64,000 nucleotides of DNA, taken from NCBI RefSeq assembly GCF_000687995.1, contig NZ_JIAC01000001.1, positions 1,736,001-1,800,000 of the forward strand, read 5' to 3'. A program made the position numbers and the translations under genes. Shown here piece by piece: positions 24,194 through 33,148 of this stretch. Each line of letters opens with the position of its first letter. Within the stretch, counting starts at the first letter, position 1. The DNA is from Selenomonas ruminantium AC2024 (lineage in GTDB: Bacteria; Bacillota; Negativicutes; Selenomonadales; Selenomonadaceae). Under the pieces are notes generated by a model. That model had not been told where the DNA came from. It was given only the letters and a program-made list of their open reading frames with translations, and did not search any database.

Positions 24194-24422
24194 CACCTGT
24201 CATGGGGAACTGCTGGTCTTGAATATCCATCACCGCCTAATAGTGGCCCATAACTACCCATCCGGCAGGCCCGCGCCCAGCAAAGGAGAATAAGGTCAGG
24301 CGCATAAAGCTATGAGTAGAATCAAAAAAATTTTATTTTCTCCTACACACTTTTTGCTTTCGGGGATATAAAGAACAGAAAGCAAGATAACAACCCCTTA
24401 AGATGTGGAGGAGGAAAATAAA

Positions 24423-24572
24423 ATGGAAAAGAAATTCATGAATCAGATGGACAATATGGAACTGGATAAGGTGACTGGAGGCAAGCGGTACGTTTATCCT
24501 GATAATCGTCGTCCGAATCGTCCGATTAAAGAGTATCATGTAGAACGCAAACAAGTCATAAGGTATAGATAA
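24423..24572 (+). CDS. Double-glycine-leader peptide, bacteriocin-like (49 aa)
   Basis: A 49-residue gene with a GTGGAGGAGG ribosome binding site at 24405-24414. The first 20 residues form a classic double-glycine leader: 'MNQMDNMELDKVTGG' has Met at -12, Glu at -8, Leu at -7, Val at -4 and Gly-Gly at -2/-1. The predicted mature part is 29 residues, with 7 Arg, 3 Lys, 3 Pro and 4 Tyr against 3 acidic residues, so strongly basic; it includes 'DNRRPNRPIKEY'. Such leaders are cut by C39-peptidase ABC exporters, giving bacteriocins or signal peptides. No exporter or immunity gene is recognised nearby. A strong terminator follows. Peptide function is inferred. Confidence 0.65.
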   Translation: MEKKFMNQMDNMELDKVTGGKRYVYPDNRRPNRPIKEYHVERKQVIRYR

Positions 24573-24589
24573 AAACTGGATACAAAGAG

Positions 24590-24630
24590 AAGCTACTGCA
24601 CATGTCGAGTTTGTGCAGTAGCTTTTTTGC
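24590..24630 (+). terminator. Strong rho-independent terminator
   Basis: A perfect 12-bp stem (AAGCTACTGCAC at 24590-24601 with its complement at 24613-24624) with an 11-base loop, followed by T4. It ends the double-glycine peptide gene and separates it from the RND operon. Confidence 0.9.
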
Positions 24631-24703
24631 GCCCCCTATGATGATAGTTTTAGTTTTTACAGTCCTTCATAGGGAGAATATTGACATAAAAAATTATTTG
24701 CAT

Positions 24704-24715
24704 TTGACATGTCAA
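24704..24715. repeat. Iterated palindrome TTGACATGTCAA
   Basis: A perfect copy about 107 bases upstream of the RND fusion-protein gene, in the context TTTGCATTTGACATGTCAACTG. Its place in this 190-base upstream region would suit an operator, but identical copies occur inside unrelated genes. Confidence 0.75.
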
Positions 24716-24821
24716 CTGCCTCTTAGGCTTTTTGAAATCAAGAAGGAAAAATTTTCCACATGTAGAATATTATGAAAATATGAACAAGTTGTAATTAGAT
24801 GTAAAAGAGGGGGAATATGAA

Positions 24822-26018
24822 GTGGCAGGATTTTTAGGAAGAAAGACAGCAGCAATCATAAGTACCATTATCCTGGGAACGAGCATCATTTTTTCCGGGT
24901 GCGGCCAACAGGAACAGGCCGAGCAGAAGAATACGCCAGTGAAAGCTATGAAGGTAATCCAGCAGGATACACCGATAGCTTATTCTTATCCCGGTCATTT
25001 GCAGGGCAAAGAGGAAGTACAGGTACATGCCCGTGTTTCCGGCAGTATCCTGGAAAAATATTTTAGTGGCGGCGATTTTGTTTACGCCGGTCAGCCACTT
25101 TACAAGCTGGATTCCCGGCAGTATGAAACGGCTGTAATTTCTGCACAGGCAGAACTCAGTAAAGCCGAGTCCAATCTGCGTAATGCCCAGGAGGAACTGG
25201 GGCGTTATGAAACGCTGTGGAAGGACCGGGCTGTTTCGGAACAGACGCTTACCAATAAGCGGGCCGATGTGGAAGGTTATATGGCAACCGTTGCCGCTGA
25301 GCGGGCTGCCGTGCGCAAGGCACAGGAAAATCTCGACGATACGATTGTTTACGCACCGATGAGCGGCCGTGTATCTGTGGATGATGTGGCCGTGGGAACG
25401 TATGCGACAGCAGGTACGACCACGCTGGTGACCGTCGGTACGATGGACCCCATCAACGTGCAGTTCAGCGTCAGTGAAACCGAATACCTCAACCTGTTGG
25501 CTGAAGCTATGGAAACAGGGGTCGATATTCGTAACGACAACACGCCGATGCCCAGAATAAAAATCAGCCTGAGCAATGGCAAGGACTATCCGTATGTCGG
25601 GGATATCGTTGCCGCAGACAGAGCCTTGTCCACCAATGCAGGCTCCCTGACCATTCGGGCTACGATTGCCAACCCGCAGGGGATTTTGCTGCCGGGGATG
25701 TTTGTGCAGGTACGTCTCGTGGGAACCAAGTCGATGAATGCCATGCTTGTTCCGCAGCGTGCTGTACAGCAGCTTTTGGATGAATCCTTTGTGCTGGTGG
25801 TTGGTGAGAATGGAAAATCCATCTCCAAGAATGTAAAGGTTGGTGAAAAAGTAGGCAGCTATTACATTATTGAAAAAGGGCTTGAACCGTCAGATGTTGT
25901 CATCGTAGAAGGTCTGACCAATCTGCAGGCTGGTCAGGGCATTGACGTTACGATGGTAACGCCTGATGAAATGGGCTTCTCAATTACGGAATCAAAAGAG
26001 ATTACCGATAAATCGTAA
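24822..26018 (+). CDS. RND efflux periplasmic adaptor (AcrA/MexA family lipoprotein)
   Basis: Links an inner-membrane RND pump to an outer-membrane channel. The 398-residue protein has a lipoprotein signal ending 'IIFSGC' (lipid-modified Cys near residue 27). The biotinyl-lipoyl half-motif 'VSGSILEKYFSGGDFVYAGQPLYKLD' (quoted in part) follows, then a coiled-coil hairpin (about 100-165), the second lipoyl half with 'TIVYAPMSGRVSVDDVAVG', and beta-barrel domains. The GTG start at 24822 has GAGGGGG 7 bases upstream. The pump gene follows 13 bases downstream. No outer-membrane TolC/OprM gene is seen in the window. Confidence 0.93.
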   Translation: MAGFLGRKTAAIISTIILGTSIIFSGCGQQEQAEQKNTPVKAMKVIQQDTPIAYSYPGHLQGKEEVQVHARVSGSILEKYFSGGDFVYAGQPLYKLDSRQYETAVISAQAELSKAESNLRNAQEELGRYETLWKDRAVSEQTLTNKRADVEGYMATVAAERAAVRKAQENLDDTIVYAPMSGRVSVDDVAVGTYATAGTTTLVTVGTMDPINVQFSVSETEYLNLLAEAMETGVDIRNDNTPMPRIKISLSNGKDYPYVGDIVAADRALSTNAGSLTIRATIANPQGILLPGMFVQVRLVGTKSMNAMLVPQRAVQQLLDESFVLVVGENGKSISKNVKVGEKVGSYYIIEKGLEPSDVVIVEGLTNLQAGQGIDVTMVTPDEMGFSITESKEITDKS

Positions 26019-26031
26019 GGAGGCGAGGAAA

Positions 26032-29000
26032 GTGTCACGATTCTTTATCCATCGTCCCATCTTCGCCATTGTCATATCCATTATCATCGTCATTCTGGGG
26101 GTACTTTCCGGACTGAGCCTGCCTATAGCCCAGTATCCACAGATTACGCAGCCCACGGTCAATGTGAGCACTACCTATACGGGAGCTAACGCCAGTGTTA
26201 TCAATCAGGCGGTAGCCCAGGTCATCGAGCAGCAGGTCAACGGCACGCAGGGGCTGGCCTATATGAGTTCAAGCTCTGATGATACCGGCACTTACAATCT
26301 GGATGTAAAGTTTGACCTCGGCACCAACGGCGATATGGATTCAGTACTGGTGCAGAACAATGTCGCCATTGCTACCTCCAGCCTGCCTTCTGATGTTCAG
26401 GCTGCAGGCGTTACGACCAAAAAGGCATCCAGCGATATGTCCTATATGTTTGCGCTTTATTCGCCCAACGGGACATTTAAGCGCACCTTTATCATGAATT
26501 ATGCGAGCATCTACATCATTGATGCCCTCAAACGCATTAAGGGCGTAGGTGATGTCAGCACCTTTGGCTCGGATTATGCCATGCGTATCTGGCTTAACCC
26601 TGACCGCCTGTCGGATTTAGGGCTGACGGTCGGAGACGTTGAGGCTGCCATTAAAGAACAGAATGTACAGGCTCCGGCCGGTACTATCGGTCAGATGCCC
26701 ACCCCGGCCAATCAGGAAAAGCAGTATACAGGCAGCGTACAGGGACGCCTTACCACACCGCAGGAATTTGGCAATGTCATCTTAAAAGCCAAACCAGACG
26801 GCTCCTATGTATTTCTCCGGGATGTGGCCCGTATAGAAACAGGTGCCAAGTCCACGAACATGGTTGCCGATGCCAATGGTGCTCCCTGTGCCGGATTTGG
26901 TGTCAAGCTGACGGATGATGCCAATGCCGTGGAAACCATCAGTGAAGTCAAAAAGGTATTGGATGAAGCCGCGCAAAACTTCCCCGATGATTTGGTATTT
27001 ATCCCCGTTATCGACAGTACGGAGTATATCAACGAATCCGTCACGGAAGTAATAAATACTTTTAAGGAAGCCCTGATGCTGGTTATCCTCATCGTGTTCC
27101 TCTTTTTGCAGAGCTGGCGGGCCACGCTTATTCCGGTGCTGGCTATCCCCGTATCCCTTATCGGCACCTTTGCCAGCTTTGTGGCACTGGGATTCAGTAT
27201 CAACACCCTGACACTGTTTGCCATGGTACTGGCTATCGGTCTGGTAGTTGATGATGCCATCGTCGTTATCGAAAACGTGGAATCCCATATGAAAAAAGAC
27301 GGCTTAGGGCCGGTAGAGGCAACGGAAGTCGCTATGGATGAAGTACAGGGGCCGGTAGTGGCCATTGCCTTTGTCTTATCGGCAGTATTTATTCCCTGCG
27401 CCTTCCTGGGCGGCACAACCGGCGTGCTCTATCGCCAGTTTGCCCTGACCATTGCCGTATCCATGGCACTTTCGGCCTTTATTGCCCTGACGCTGACACC
27501 GGCGTTATGTGCACTGCTCATGAAGCCCCATGACCCCAATAAAAAGAAAAACATTCTGGATCGTTTCTTTGATGGCTTCAACAACTGGTTTGAACGCACG
27601 CAGAACCGTTATGTAGGAAAGGTGAGCTGGTTCATCGACCATGCCAAGGTCAGTGTGGCCTCCCTGCTGATAATCTGCGTTCTTGCCGGGCTGTGCTTCA
27701 AACTTTTGCCCTCAACCTTCGTTCCGGACGAAGACCAGGGATATTTCCTCGCTTCGGTTACCATGCCGGAGGGCACCTCTTTGAATCGCACCTTAGAGAC
27801 CATGGATGCGCTGAGCGGTGAGTTCAGCGAGATTCCCGGTGTCAAGAACGTCATGAAAATTGCCGGCTATGATGTACTGTCTAACGGTAATAAGGCCAAT
27901 GCCGGTACATTCTTTATCAGCCTTGATTCCTGGAGTAAGCGAACTGCTTCCGACCTTAGCATTTTCTCCATTGTCAACAAGGCCAATAAACTGCAGGCAA
28001 AACATCCGGAGGCTCAGCTTATGGCTTTCCCAACGCCGTCGCTGCCGGGTCTGGGCATGGTCGGCGGCTGGAGCATGGAACTTTTGGACATGACCGGTCA
28101 TACCGATAAGGAACTTGAGACCATCACCAAGGAAATTCTGGCAGCAGCCAACAAGCGGCCGGAACTTTCCAACGTCTATACGACCTATTCCATCGCTTCG
28201 CCTATCTGTAAGTTCGATGTGAACCGCGAAAAGGTAAAACAGCTGGGCGTAAATCTTTCCGATGTATTCACTGCCCTGCAGGTCAATTATGGCGGCAGTC
28301 AGATTAATGACTTCATGCAGTTCGGCCGCAACTACAAGGTTATCATGCAGTCGGATGCGCAGTATCGCAGTGAGAAGGAAGCCTTGAAGTTCAATTATGT
28401 CCGCAATAACGAGGGCAATATGGTTCCCTTGGACAGTCTGCTCACGCCGAAACTTTCCACATCTACTTCGATCATTTCCCGCTTTAACGGTACACGCAGC
28501 ATCAGCATTCAGGGGAGTGTAGGTGACGGGTACAGTTCCGGTCAGGCCATTGTCGCAATGGAAGAAGTGGTGAAGCAGACGGCTCCTGCCGGCTTTAACA
28601 TCGAATGGTCCGGTCAGAGCCGTGAAGAAAAGAAATCCGCAAGCTCCACGGGGCAGGTTATGGGCTTGGCGCTGGTATTCGTGTTCCTGTGTCTAGCTGC
28701 GCTCTATGAAAGCTGGAGCGTTCCCTTTGCTGTGCTGATGACAATTCCTACAGGACTTTTCGGTGCCTTCTTTGTACAGCTGGCCCTGCTGATGCTCGAA
28801 CTCAGCTTCGGCAAGTTTAACCCGGGCCTGCAAAACACCGTCTACATGCAGATTGGTGTCATCATGATTATGGGGCTGGCAGCCAAGAATGCCATCCTTA
28901 TCGTGGAATTTGCGAAAGTCCGTGTGGACCAGGGCATGGAACCGGTGAAGGCAGCTATCGAAGCCGCAGGCTTGCGACTCCGACCAATCATCATGACATC

Positions 29001-29232
29001 GCTGGCCTTTATCATCGGCTGCTTGCCGCTGGCCATGGCACATGGTGCAGGTGCAGCTGCTAGAAACAGTATGGGTACGGCTGTTGTCGGCGGTATGCTC
29101 TTTGCAACCTGTTTGGGAATTTTCCTGATTCCCGTACTCTATGTTGTGGTTGTATGGGTAGCGATGAAACTTAGCGGTAAGAAATCAGCGGATGCTCCGA
29201 CAGCGGAGGAAACGCCGCAGGCAAAAGCCTGA
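26032..29232 (+). CDS. RND multidrug efflux pump, AcrB/HAE1 family
   Basis: A proton-driven inner-membrane exporter, 1066 residues, with the 12-helix RND plan. N-terminal 'SRFFIHRPIFAIVISIIIV' forms helix 1, with a large periplasmic loop to about residue 335. 'GLVVDDAIVVIENVE' is in helix 4 with the two proton-relay Asp residues. A second loop follows, then 'MIMGLAAKNAILIVEFA' in helix 10 with the relay Lys. The length and motifs are those of the hydrophobe/amphiphile (HAE1) group. The start is the GTG at 26032 after AAGGAGG. Presence of this system supports a diderm envelope. Substrates are not predictable. Confidence 0.95.
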   Translation: MSRFFIHRPIFAIVISIIIVILGVLSGLSLPIAQYPQITQPTVNVSTTYTGANASVINQAVAQVIEQQVNGTQGLAYMSSSSDDTGTYNLDVKFDLGTNGDMDSVLVQNNVAIATSSLPSDVQAAGVTTKKASSDMSYMFALYSPNGTFKRTFIMNYASIYIIDALKRIKGVGDVSTFGSDYAMRIWLNPDRLSDLGLTVGDVEAAIKEQNVQAPAGTIGQMPTPANQEKQYTGSVQGRLTTPQEFGNVILKAKPDGSYVFLRDVARIETGAKSTNMVADANGAPCAGFGVKLTDDANAVETISEVKKVLDEAAQNFPDDLVFIPVIDSTEYINESVTEVINTFKEALMLVILIVFLFLQSWRATLIPVLAIPVSLIGTFASFVALGFSINTLTLFAMVLAIGLVVDDAIVVIENVESHMKKDGLGPVEATEVAMDEVQGPVVAIAFVLSAVFIPCAFLGGTTGVLYRQFALTIAVSMALSAFIALTLTPALCALLMKPHDPNKKKNILDRFFDGFNNWFERTQNRYVGKVSWFIDHAKVSVASLLIICVLAGLCFKLLPSTFVPDEDQGYFLASVTMPEGTSLNRTLETMDALSGEFSEIPGVKNVMKIAGYDVLSNGNKANAGTFFISLDSWSKRTASDLSIFSIVNKANKLQAKHPEAQLMAFPTPSLPGLGMVGGWSMELLDMTGHTDKELETITKEILAAANKRPELSNVYTTYSIASPICKFDVNREKVKQLGVNLSDVFTALQVNYGGSQINDFMQFGRNYKVIMQSDAQYRSEKEALKFNYVRNNEGNMVPLDSLLTPKLSTSTSIISRFNGTRSISIQGSVGDGYSSGQAIVAMEEVVKQTAPAGFNIEWSGQSREEKKSASSTGQVMGLALVFVFLCLAALYESWSVPFAVLMTIPTGLFGAFFVQLALLMLELSFGKFNPGLQNTVYMQIGVIMIMGLAAKNAILIVEFAKVRVDQGMEPVKAAIEAAGLRLRPIIMTSLAFIIGCLPLAMAHGAGAAARNSMGTAVVGGMLFATCLGIFLIPVLYVVVVWVAMKLSGKKSADAPTAEETPQAKA

Positions 29233-29275
29233 TTTTGTCACAAATACGCCAATATACGCTAAAATCACTTGAAAG

Positions 29276-29345
29276 AGACCTCGATTTTTAGTAACATGAG
29301 GAGAAGAAGTTTTCTCATTAGTTATTAAAGATTGAGGTTTTTTTC
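29276..29345 (+). terminator. Hairpin with T-run overlapping the next gene's RBS
   Basis: ACCTCGAT at 29278-29285 pairs with ATTGAGGT at 29331-29338 (one G-U), enclosing further complementarity between roughly 29287-29305 and 29312-29329, and runs into T7. The right arm holds GAGGT, the only ribosome binding site candidate for the GTG at 29346. The structure could end the pump transcript, and could also hide the binding site of the HAD gene. Confidence 0.55.
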
Positions 29346-30149
29346 GTGACCAAAGCAATATTTTTTGACATAGACGGCACACTGATTAACATTCATCATA
29401 AAAAAACAAGCATATCCCTGCCGGTGAAGAAAGCCATTCGCGAACTGCGGGCGGCAGGGCACCATACCTTTATCGCCTCGGGGCGGCCCTGGGCATATCT
29501 CAGTGATGAGCTGACCCAGGAGGGTCTCTTCGATGGCTTCGTGCTGATGAATGGCGCCGTGGTGATTCTGGATGGGAAAATCATTTTCCGTCAGGATATG
29601 CCCTTGGCGACGGTTAAGGATATGGTGGACTTGGCTGAGGCGCATGGGCTGGAATATATTTTGGAAAGCCATCCCTATGTTTATCTGCGCGAGAATTTCA
29701 AGGGACTTGAAAATGTCTATCGCAATATTGACATTGACGTCAATAAATTCATCCGGGATTTTGACATGTCAGAAGTCAAGGCGGCCAAGCTGGAATTTCT
29801 CTGTGATACGCCGGGGGCGAATGGCGTTTTTGAAAAGCTTTTGTCCTGGCATGGGGTAACGGGGCTTATTGACCCCACCCTGCGCAAGTATATGGAGCTT
29901 TATTCGTCGGATATTTCCAAGGCAACAGGGATTCAGCAGGCGCTGCACTATATGAACATTCCCATAGAGGCCAGTTACGCCTTTGGCGACGGGCTGAACG
30001 ATTTGGAAATGATGAGTACCGTGGGCCATCCACTCGTTATGGGTAATGCCGGGCCGGAGCTCAAGGCTCTCGCGGAACACATTCTGCCCACGGTGGATGA
30101 AGACGGTGTAGCGGAGGGCATTTACCGCTACATTTTGAAACGCATTTGA
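29346..30149 (+). CDS. Cof-type HAD superfamily hydrolase
   Basis: A 267-residue cytoplasmic phosphatase of the HAD IIB (Cof) group. Motif I is 'IFFDIDGTLINI' at residues 5-16 with the nucleophilic Asp, motif II is 'HTFIASGRPW', and motif IV is 'SYAFGDGLNDLEMMSTVG'. The Cof-type cap domain lies between. Typical substrates are sugar phosphates, but the family is broad. The GTG start follows a T7 run with GAGGT just before it. It is separated from the following lipoprotein gene by 10 bases, so the two are co-transcribed. A TTGACATGTCAG site lies inside the gene at 29761-29772. Confidence 0.9.
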   Translation: MTKAIFFDIDGTLINIHHKKTSISLPVKKAIRELRAAGHHTFIASGRPWAYLSDELTQEGLFDGFVLMNGAVVILDGKIIFRQDMPLATVKDMVDLAEAHGLEYILESHPYVYLRENFKGLENVYRNIDIDVNKFIRDFDMSEVKAAKLEFLCDTPGANGVFEKLLSWHGVTGLIDPTLRKYMELYSSDISKATGIQQALHYMNIPIEASYAFGDGLNDLEMMSTVGHPLVMGNAGPELKALAEHILPTVDEDGVAEGIYRYILKRI

Positions 30150-30159
30150 GGTGATACGG

Positions 30160-31092
30160 TTGAAGAAAAAATTAAGCATTGTAATGATGGCTTTGCTTAC
30201 CATCAGCCTGCTCTTGACGGGCTGTGGCAGCAAGGCGGCTGAACATAACAGCGGGACGTCCAGTCAGAGTGCTCCTGCAGAAACGGCCAAGGAAATGACC
30301 GTTAAGATGCTCAATGTGGGGCAGGGGGATGCCATCCTGATTGAAACGCCGGAGCAGACGGTGCTCATTGATACCAGTGACTTGGATGAGCAGGAAAAAC
30401 TCAGGGCCGAGCTCAAGAAGGCGGGCATCAAGCGCATTGATAAACTGATTCTGACCCATCCCCATGCGGACCATATCGGCGGCGTGGAAGGTGTGGTGCT
30501 GAAGGACTACGAGGTCGGTGAGGTCTATGATAACGGCATGCCTTCCAAGTCCAAGATTTACACCCGCTACATGAAGCTTTTGAAGCAGAAGAACATCAAG
30601 CGTCACGGCTTAACGGCCGGAGATGAATTGGACTTTGGCAGCGGCGTGAAGTTCAAGGTGTTCGGACCCGAAAAATCTGTGGTGGAAAAGGGCAGTAAGA
30701 CCACGGAGGGCCATGACCCCAATAATGAATCCGTAGTCGGCCAGCTGATTTTTGGTGACTTTACCATGATGTTTACCGGTGATGCGGAAAAGGCGGAAGA
30801 AGAGCCCATGGTTCATGCCTATGGCAATAACCTGAAAAGCAAGATACTCAAAGCCGGCCATCATGGCAGCAAGACGTCCTCTTCGGCAGCGTTCCTGAAG
30901 GCCGTGAGCCCGGAAGCTGTACTGATTTCCTGTGGGGCTGGCAATGACTACGGCCATCCCCATGCGCAGACCATGAAGCGCTATCAGATGATGAAGCTGA
31001 AAATTTTTGAGACGGACAAGAATGGCACCATCACGGTGAAAACGGATGGCAAGGCCTATAGTATTGTGCCGGAAACGGGGGACGCACAATGA
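30160..31092 (+). CDS. ComEC-like metallo-beta-lactamase fold lipoprotein
   Basis: A 310-residue exported lipoprotein: signal 'ISLLLTGCGSK' with the lipid-modified Cys near residue 22. The metallo-beta-lactamase domain begins 'MLNVGQGDAILIETPEQTVL', as in the ComEC C-terminal domain, and carries the metal motif 'ILTHPHADHIGGVEG' (HxHxDH). Later 'MFTGDAEK' and 'LKAGHHGSKTSSS' supply more metal ligands. Such stand-alone proteins are thought to be nucleases or phosphodiesterases at the cell surface. The TTG start is chosen for GAGGTGA 6 bases before it. It overlaps the DUF3006 gene by 4 bases, a standard pairing. Confidence 0.88.
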   Translation: MKKKLSIVMMALLTISLLLTGCGSKAAEHNSGTSSQSAPAETAKEMTVKMLNVGQGDAILIETPEQTVLIDTSDLDEQEKLRAELKKAGIKRIDKLILTHPHADHIGGVEGVVLKDYEVGEVYDNGMPSKSKIYTRYMKLLKQKNIKRHGLTAGDELDFGSGVKFKVFGPEKSVVEKGSKTTEGHDPNNESVVGQLIFGDFTMMFTGDAEKAEEEPMVHAYGNNLKSKILKAGHHGSKTSSSAAFLKAVSPEAVLISCGAGNDYGHPHAQTMKRYQMMKLKIFETDKNGTITVKTDGKAYSIVPETGDAQ

Positions 31093-31289
31093 TTTCTGCA
31101 TATATTGACCGCTACGAAGGCGAGCTGGCAGTACTCTTGTTAGGGGAGAGCATGAAAAAGGTGAATTTTCCCCGGGAGTTTCTGCCGGATGGCGTAGATG
31201 AGGGAGATTATATCACTTTGGATATCGCCTTGGACGAAGAAGCCAATAAAAAGGCTGAGGAAGAGGCATTGGAGCTCCTTCGGGATTGA
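31089..31289 (+). CDS. DUF3006 protein
   Basis: A 66-residue acidic protein. 'AYIDRYEGELAVLLL' followed by 'EFLPDGVDEGDYI' is the DUF3006 pattern: a small beta-rich domain with an Asp-Arg-x-Glu-Gly start and a Leu-Pro-x-Gly-x-x-x-Gly turn. Members are habitually encoded directly after the ComEC-like metallo-beta-lactamase gene, as here with an ATGA overlap. The function is unknown; a partner role to that protein is suggested by linkage only. Confidence 0.88.
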   Translation: MISAYIDRYEGELAVLLLGESMKKVNFPREFLPDGVDEGDYITLDIALDEEANKKAEEEALELLRD

Positions 31290-31307
31290 TGGTAGGAGGC
31301 TGTTTTA

Positions 31308-32360
31308 ATGAATAACGTATTCCGCTGGGCAAGTTTGGTGGGCGTACTCATGGCATTTATTTGTGGTCTGTGGCTGCCGCAGATGGCAGAAGCCCGTTCC
31401 AGCCAGAGCCACGAATTAAATTATTTTCAGACCAGTAAGGTAAAAATAGCAGGTGCAAGCGCCCTGCGTATCGAAATAGGTATGACAGGAGAGGAACCCA
31501 AGTATACCGTTAAGGATTCCCTCCTGCGCAAACAGGTAGTGATTACTCTGCCGGAAACGCGCCGGGGCAAGGTCAAGGAACAGGTGAAGCTGAATAACGA
31601 CCTGGCTAAGCATGTGAAAATCACAGAGGTTGAAGGCAGCACGCAGGTGATTATTGACTGCGTGAATACGCCGGGGGACGGCAATTACCGTGTTACTACG
31701 GCGCCTGCTGAACGGCGGCTCAATAAGCCGGCCCGCATCATTGTAGAACTCTTTGAAAACGGCGCGGCTATGGATGCTGTTCCCGGCATCAAGGGAAAGA
31801 CCATCGTGATTGACCCCGGTCATGGGGGCAGCGATACTGGGGCCATCGGGCCAACGGGCGTCAAGGAAAAGGATGTCTGCCTGGCGGTGAGCAAGAAGGT
31901 GGAAAGTTTACTCGCTAGTTCCGGCGCCCGGGTGATTATGACCCGCAGACGTGATGTGGATGTGTATGCACCCAACGCCACGGACAAACAGGAACTGCAG
32001 GCCCGCTGCAATGTGGGCAACCGCGACCCGCGCGCCGCTTTATTTGTTTCCATTCATTGCAATGCTTTTTCCAATCCTGCTGCAAATGGCATGGAGACTT
32101 ACTACTGTGCAGGTTCTCAAAAGGGCTATGAGGCGGCCAATTTCATCAATGAGGAATTGGCAAAAGCTGGCGGCCTCTTTAACCGCGGTGTCAAAACCGC
32201 CAACTACTATGTGCTGCGCCATACCAGTATGCCGGCTACTTTGCTGGAATTGGGCTTTGTGACCAATTACAGAGAGGAAAAGCTGTTGCGCAGCGATGCT
32301 TATCAGACGAAACTGGCCAATGCCATTGTGCGGGGCATTGCCCGTTATTTCAAGGGCTAA
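31308..32360 (+). CDS. N-acetylmuramoyl-L-alanine amidase (AMIN + Amidase_3)
   Basis: Cuts the bond between N-acetylmuramic acid and the peptide stem during cell separation. The 350-residue exported protein has a signal peptide (about 1-29, 'QMAEARSS'), an AMIN-like beta domain (about 40-145), and a zinc-dependent Amidase_3 domain. The latter begins 'KTIVIDPGHGGSDTGAIG' with the first His and has 'FVSIHCNAFSN' with a later His and 'ATLLELGFVTNYREE' with the catalytic Glu. The ATG at 31308 has AGGAGG before it. It lies in a string of envelope-protein genes (30160-32977). Confidence 0.94.
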   Translation: MNNVFRWASLVGVLMAFICGLWLPQMAEARSSQSHELNYFQTSKVKIAGASALRIEIGMTGEEPKYTVKDSLLRKQVVITLPETRRGKVKEQVKLNNDLAKHVKITEVEGSTQVIIDCVNTPGDGNYRVTTAPAERRLNKPARIIVELFENGAAMDAVPGIKGKTIVIDPGHGGSDTGAIGPTGVKEKDVCLAVSKKVESLLASSGARVIMTRRRDVDVYAPNATDKQELQARCNVGNRDPRAALFVSIHCNAFSNPAANGMETYYCAGSQKGYEAANFINEELAKAGGLFNRGVKTANYYVLRHTSMPATLLELGFVTNYREEKLLRSDAYQTKLANAIVRGIARYFKG

Positions 32361-32386
32361 GGCCTGATAATAGATGAGGTGAGATC

Positions 32387-32977
32387 ATGAAGAAATTGCG
32401 TTATCTGCTGCTGATGGTGCTGGCTTTGACTTTGCTGGCAGCTGCAGGCTGCAGCGATAATAAGAATAATGTTGGTGGGGATGACAACAAGACCACCATC
32501 ACCGCCGACAAGGGAAGCGCTCCCAAGGCTTTGCCGGACAAGGAAAAGGAGAAGGCAGCCAAGGGCAAGCTGACCATTAAGGTTTACTATCCCGATGAAC
32601 AGGGCTTGAAACTGCAGGCCGTAAAAAAGACGGTTAAGGTCGGCAGTGATGACAAGTACACCGCAGCGCTCAAAGCCCTGCTCGATGGCACCAAGGAAAA
32701 AGGTCTGGCCACCATCGTGCCCAAGCAGGCCAAAATCAAGAGTGTCAAGGTGCAGGGTGATACCGCTTTTGTCGATTTTGACGATAACTTAATCAAGAAA
32801 TTCATCGGTGGTTCCACTGGGGAAGAAATGCTGGTTGGTTCCATCGTCAATACGCTGACGGAGTTTAGCGAAATCAAGAAAGTTCAGCTGCTGGTGGAGG
32901 GCAAGAAGATTGAATCCATCTCCGGCCATCTGGATTTGACCAAGCCCGTGGAACGTATGGATAACCTAATCAAATAA
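32387..32977 (+). CDS. GerMN-domain lipoprotein
   Basis: A 196-residue lipoprotein with signal 'LTLLAAAGCSDN' (lipid-modified Cys near 22), then a Lys/Asp-rich linker, then a single GerMN domain from about residue 65. The domain has 'LTIKVYYPDEQGLKLQAV', a central 'ALKALLDGTKEKGL', and 'VKVQGDTAFVDFDDNL'. GerM takes part in spore germination in Bacillus, but GerMN domains are common in envelope lipoproteins of non-sporulators; here it follows the amidase gene, so a cell-wall role is more likely. GAGGTGAGA precedes the ATG. Confidence 0.9.
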   Translation: MKKLRYLLLMVLALTLLAAAGCSDNKNNVGGDDNKTTITADKGSAPKALPDKEKEKAAKGKLTIKVYYPDEQGLKLQAVKKTVKVGSDDKYTAALKALLDGTKEKGLATIVPKQAKIKSVKVQGDTAFVDFDDNLIKKFIGGSTGEEMLVGSIVNTLTEFSEIKKVQLLVEGKKIESISGHLDLTKPVERMDNLIK

Positions 32978-33034
32978 GCGCATTGCTTTTTTGACTTTTT
33001 TATAAGAAATACTCTACGGAACGTGGATAAAACC

Positions 33035-33063
33035 TTGTGTTTGTTCGCGTTCTGTGATAATAT
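33035..33063 (+). promoter_or_regulatory. Promoter of trigger factor gene
   Basis: TTGTGT at 33035-33040 and TAATAT at 33058-33063 are 17 bases apart, with TGA just before the -10 (extended -10). The leader to the tig start is about 80 bases. Confidence 0.6.
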
Positions 33064-33148
33064 AGCAAGAGTATGGCATATTTGCGGTAGAGTACGCAAA
33101 AAACGGCCATACCTTGATTCAGATAATTACAGGAGGTCGTTTCAGACA

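Noticed and set aside
32387-32977. GerMN protein as evidence for endospore formation
   Set aside because: GerMN domains occur in envelope lipoproteins of many non-sporulators; no sporulation-specific genes are seen in the window, and the SpoVB-like flippase is equally non-specific.
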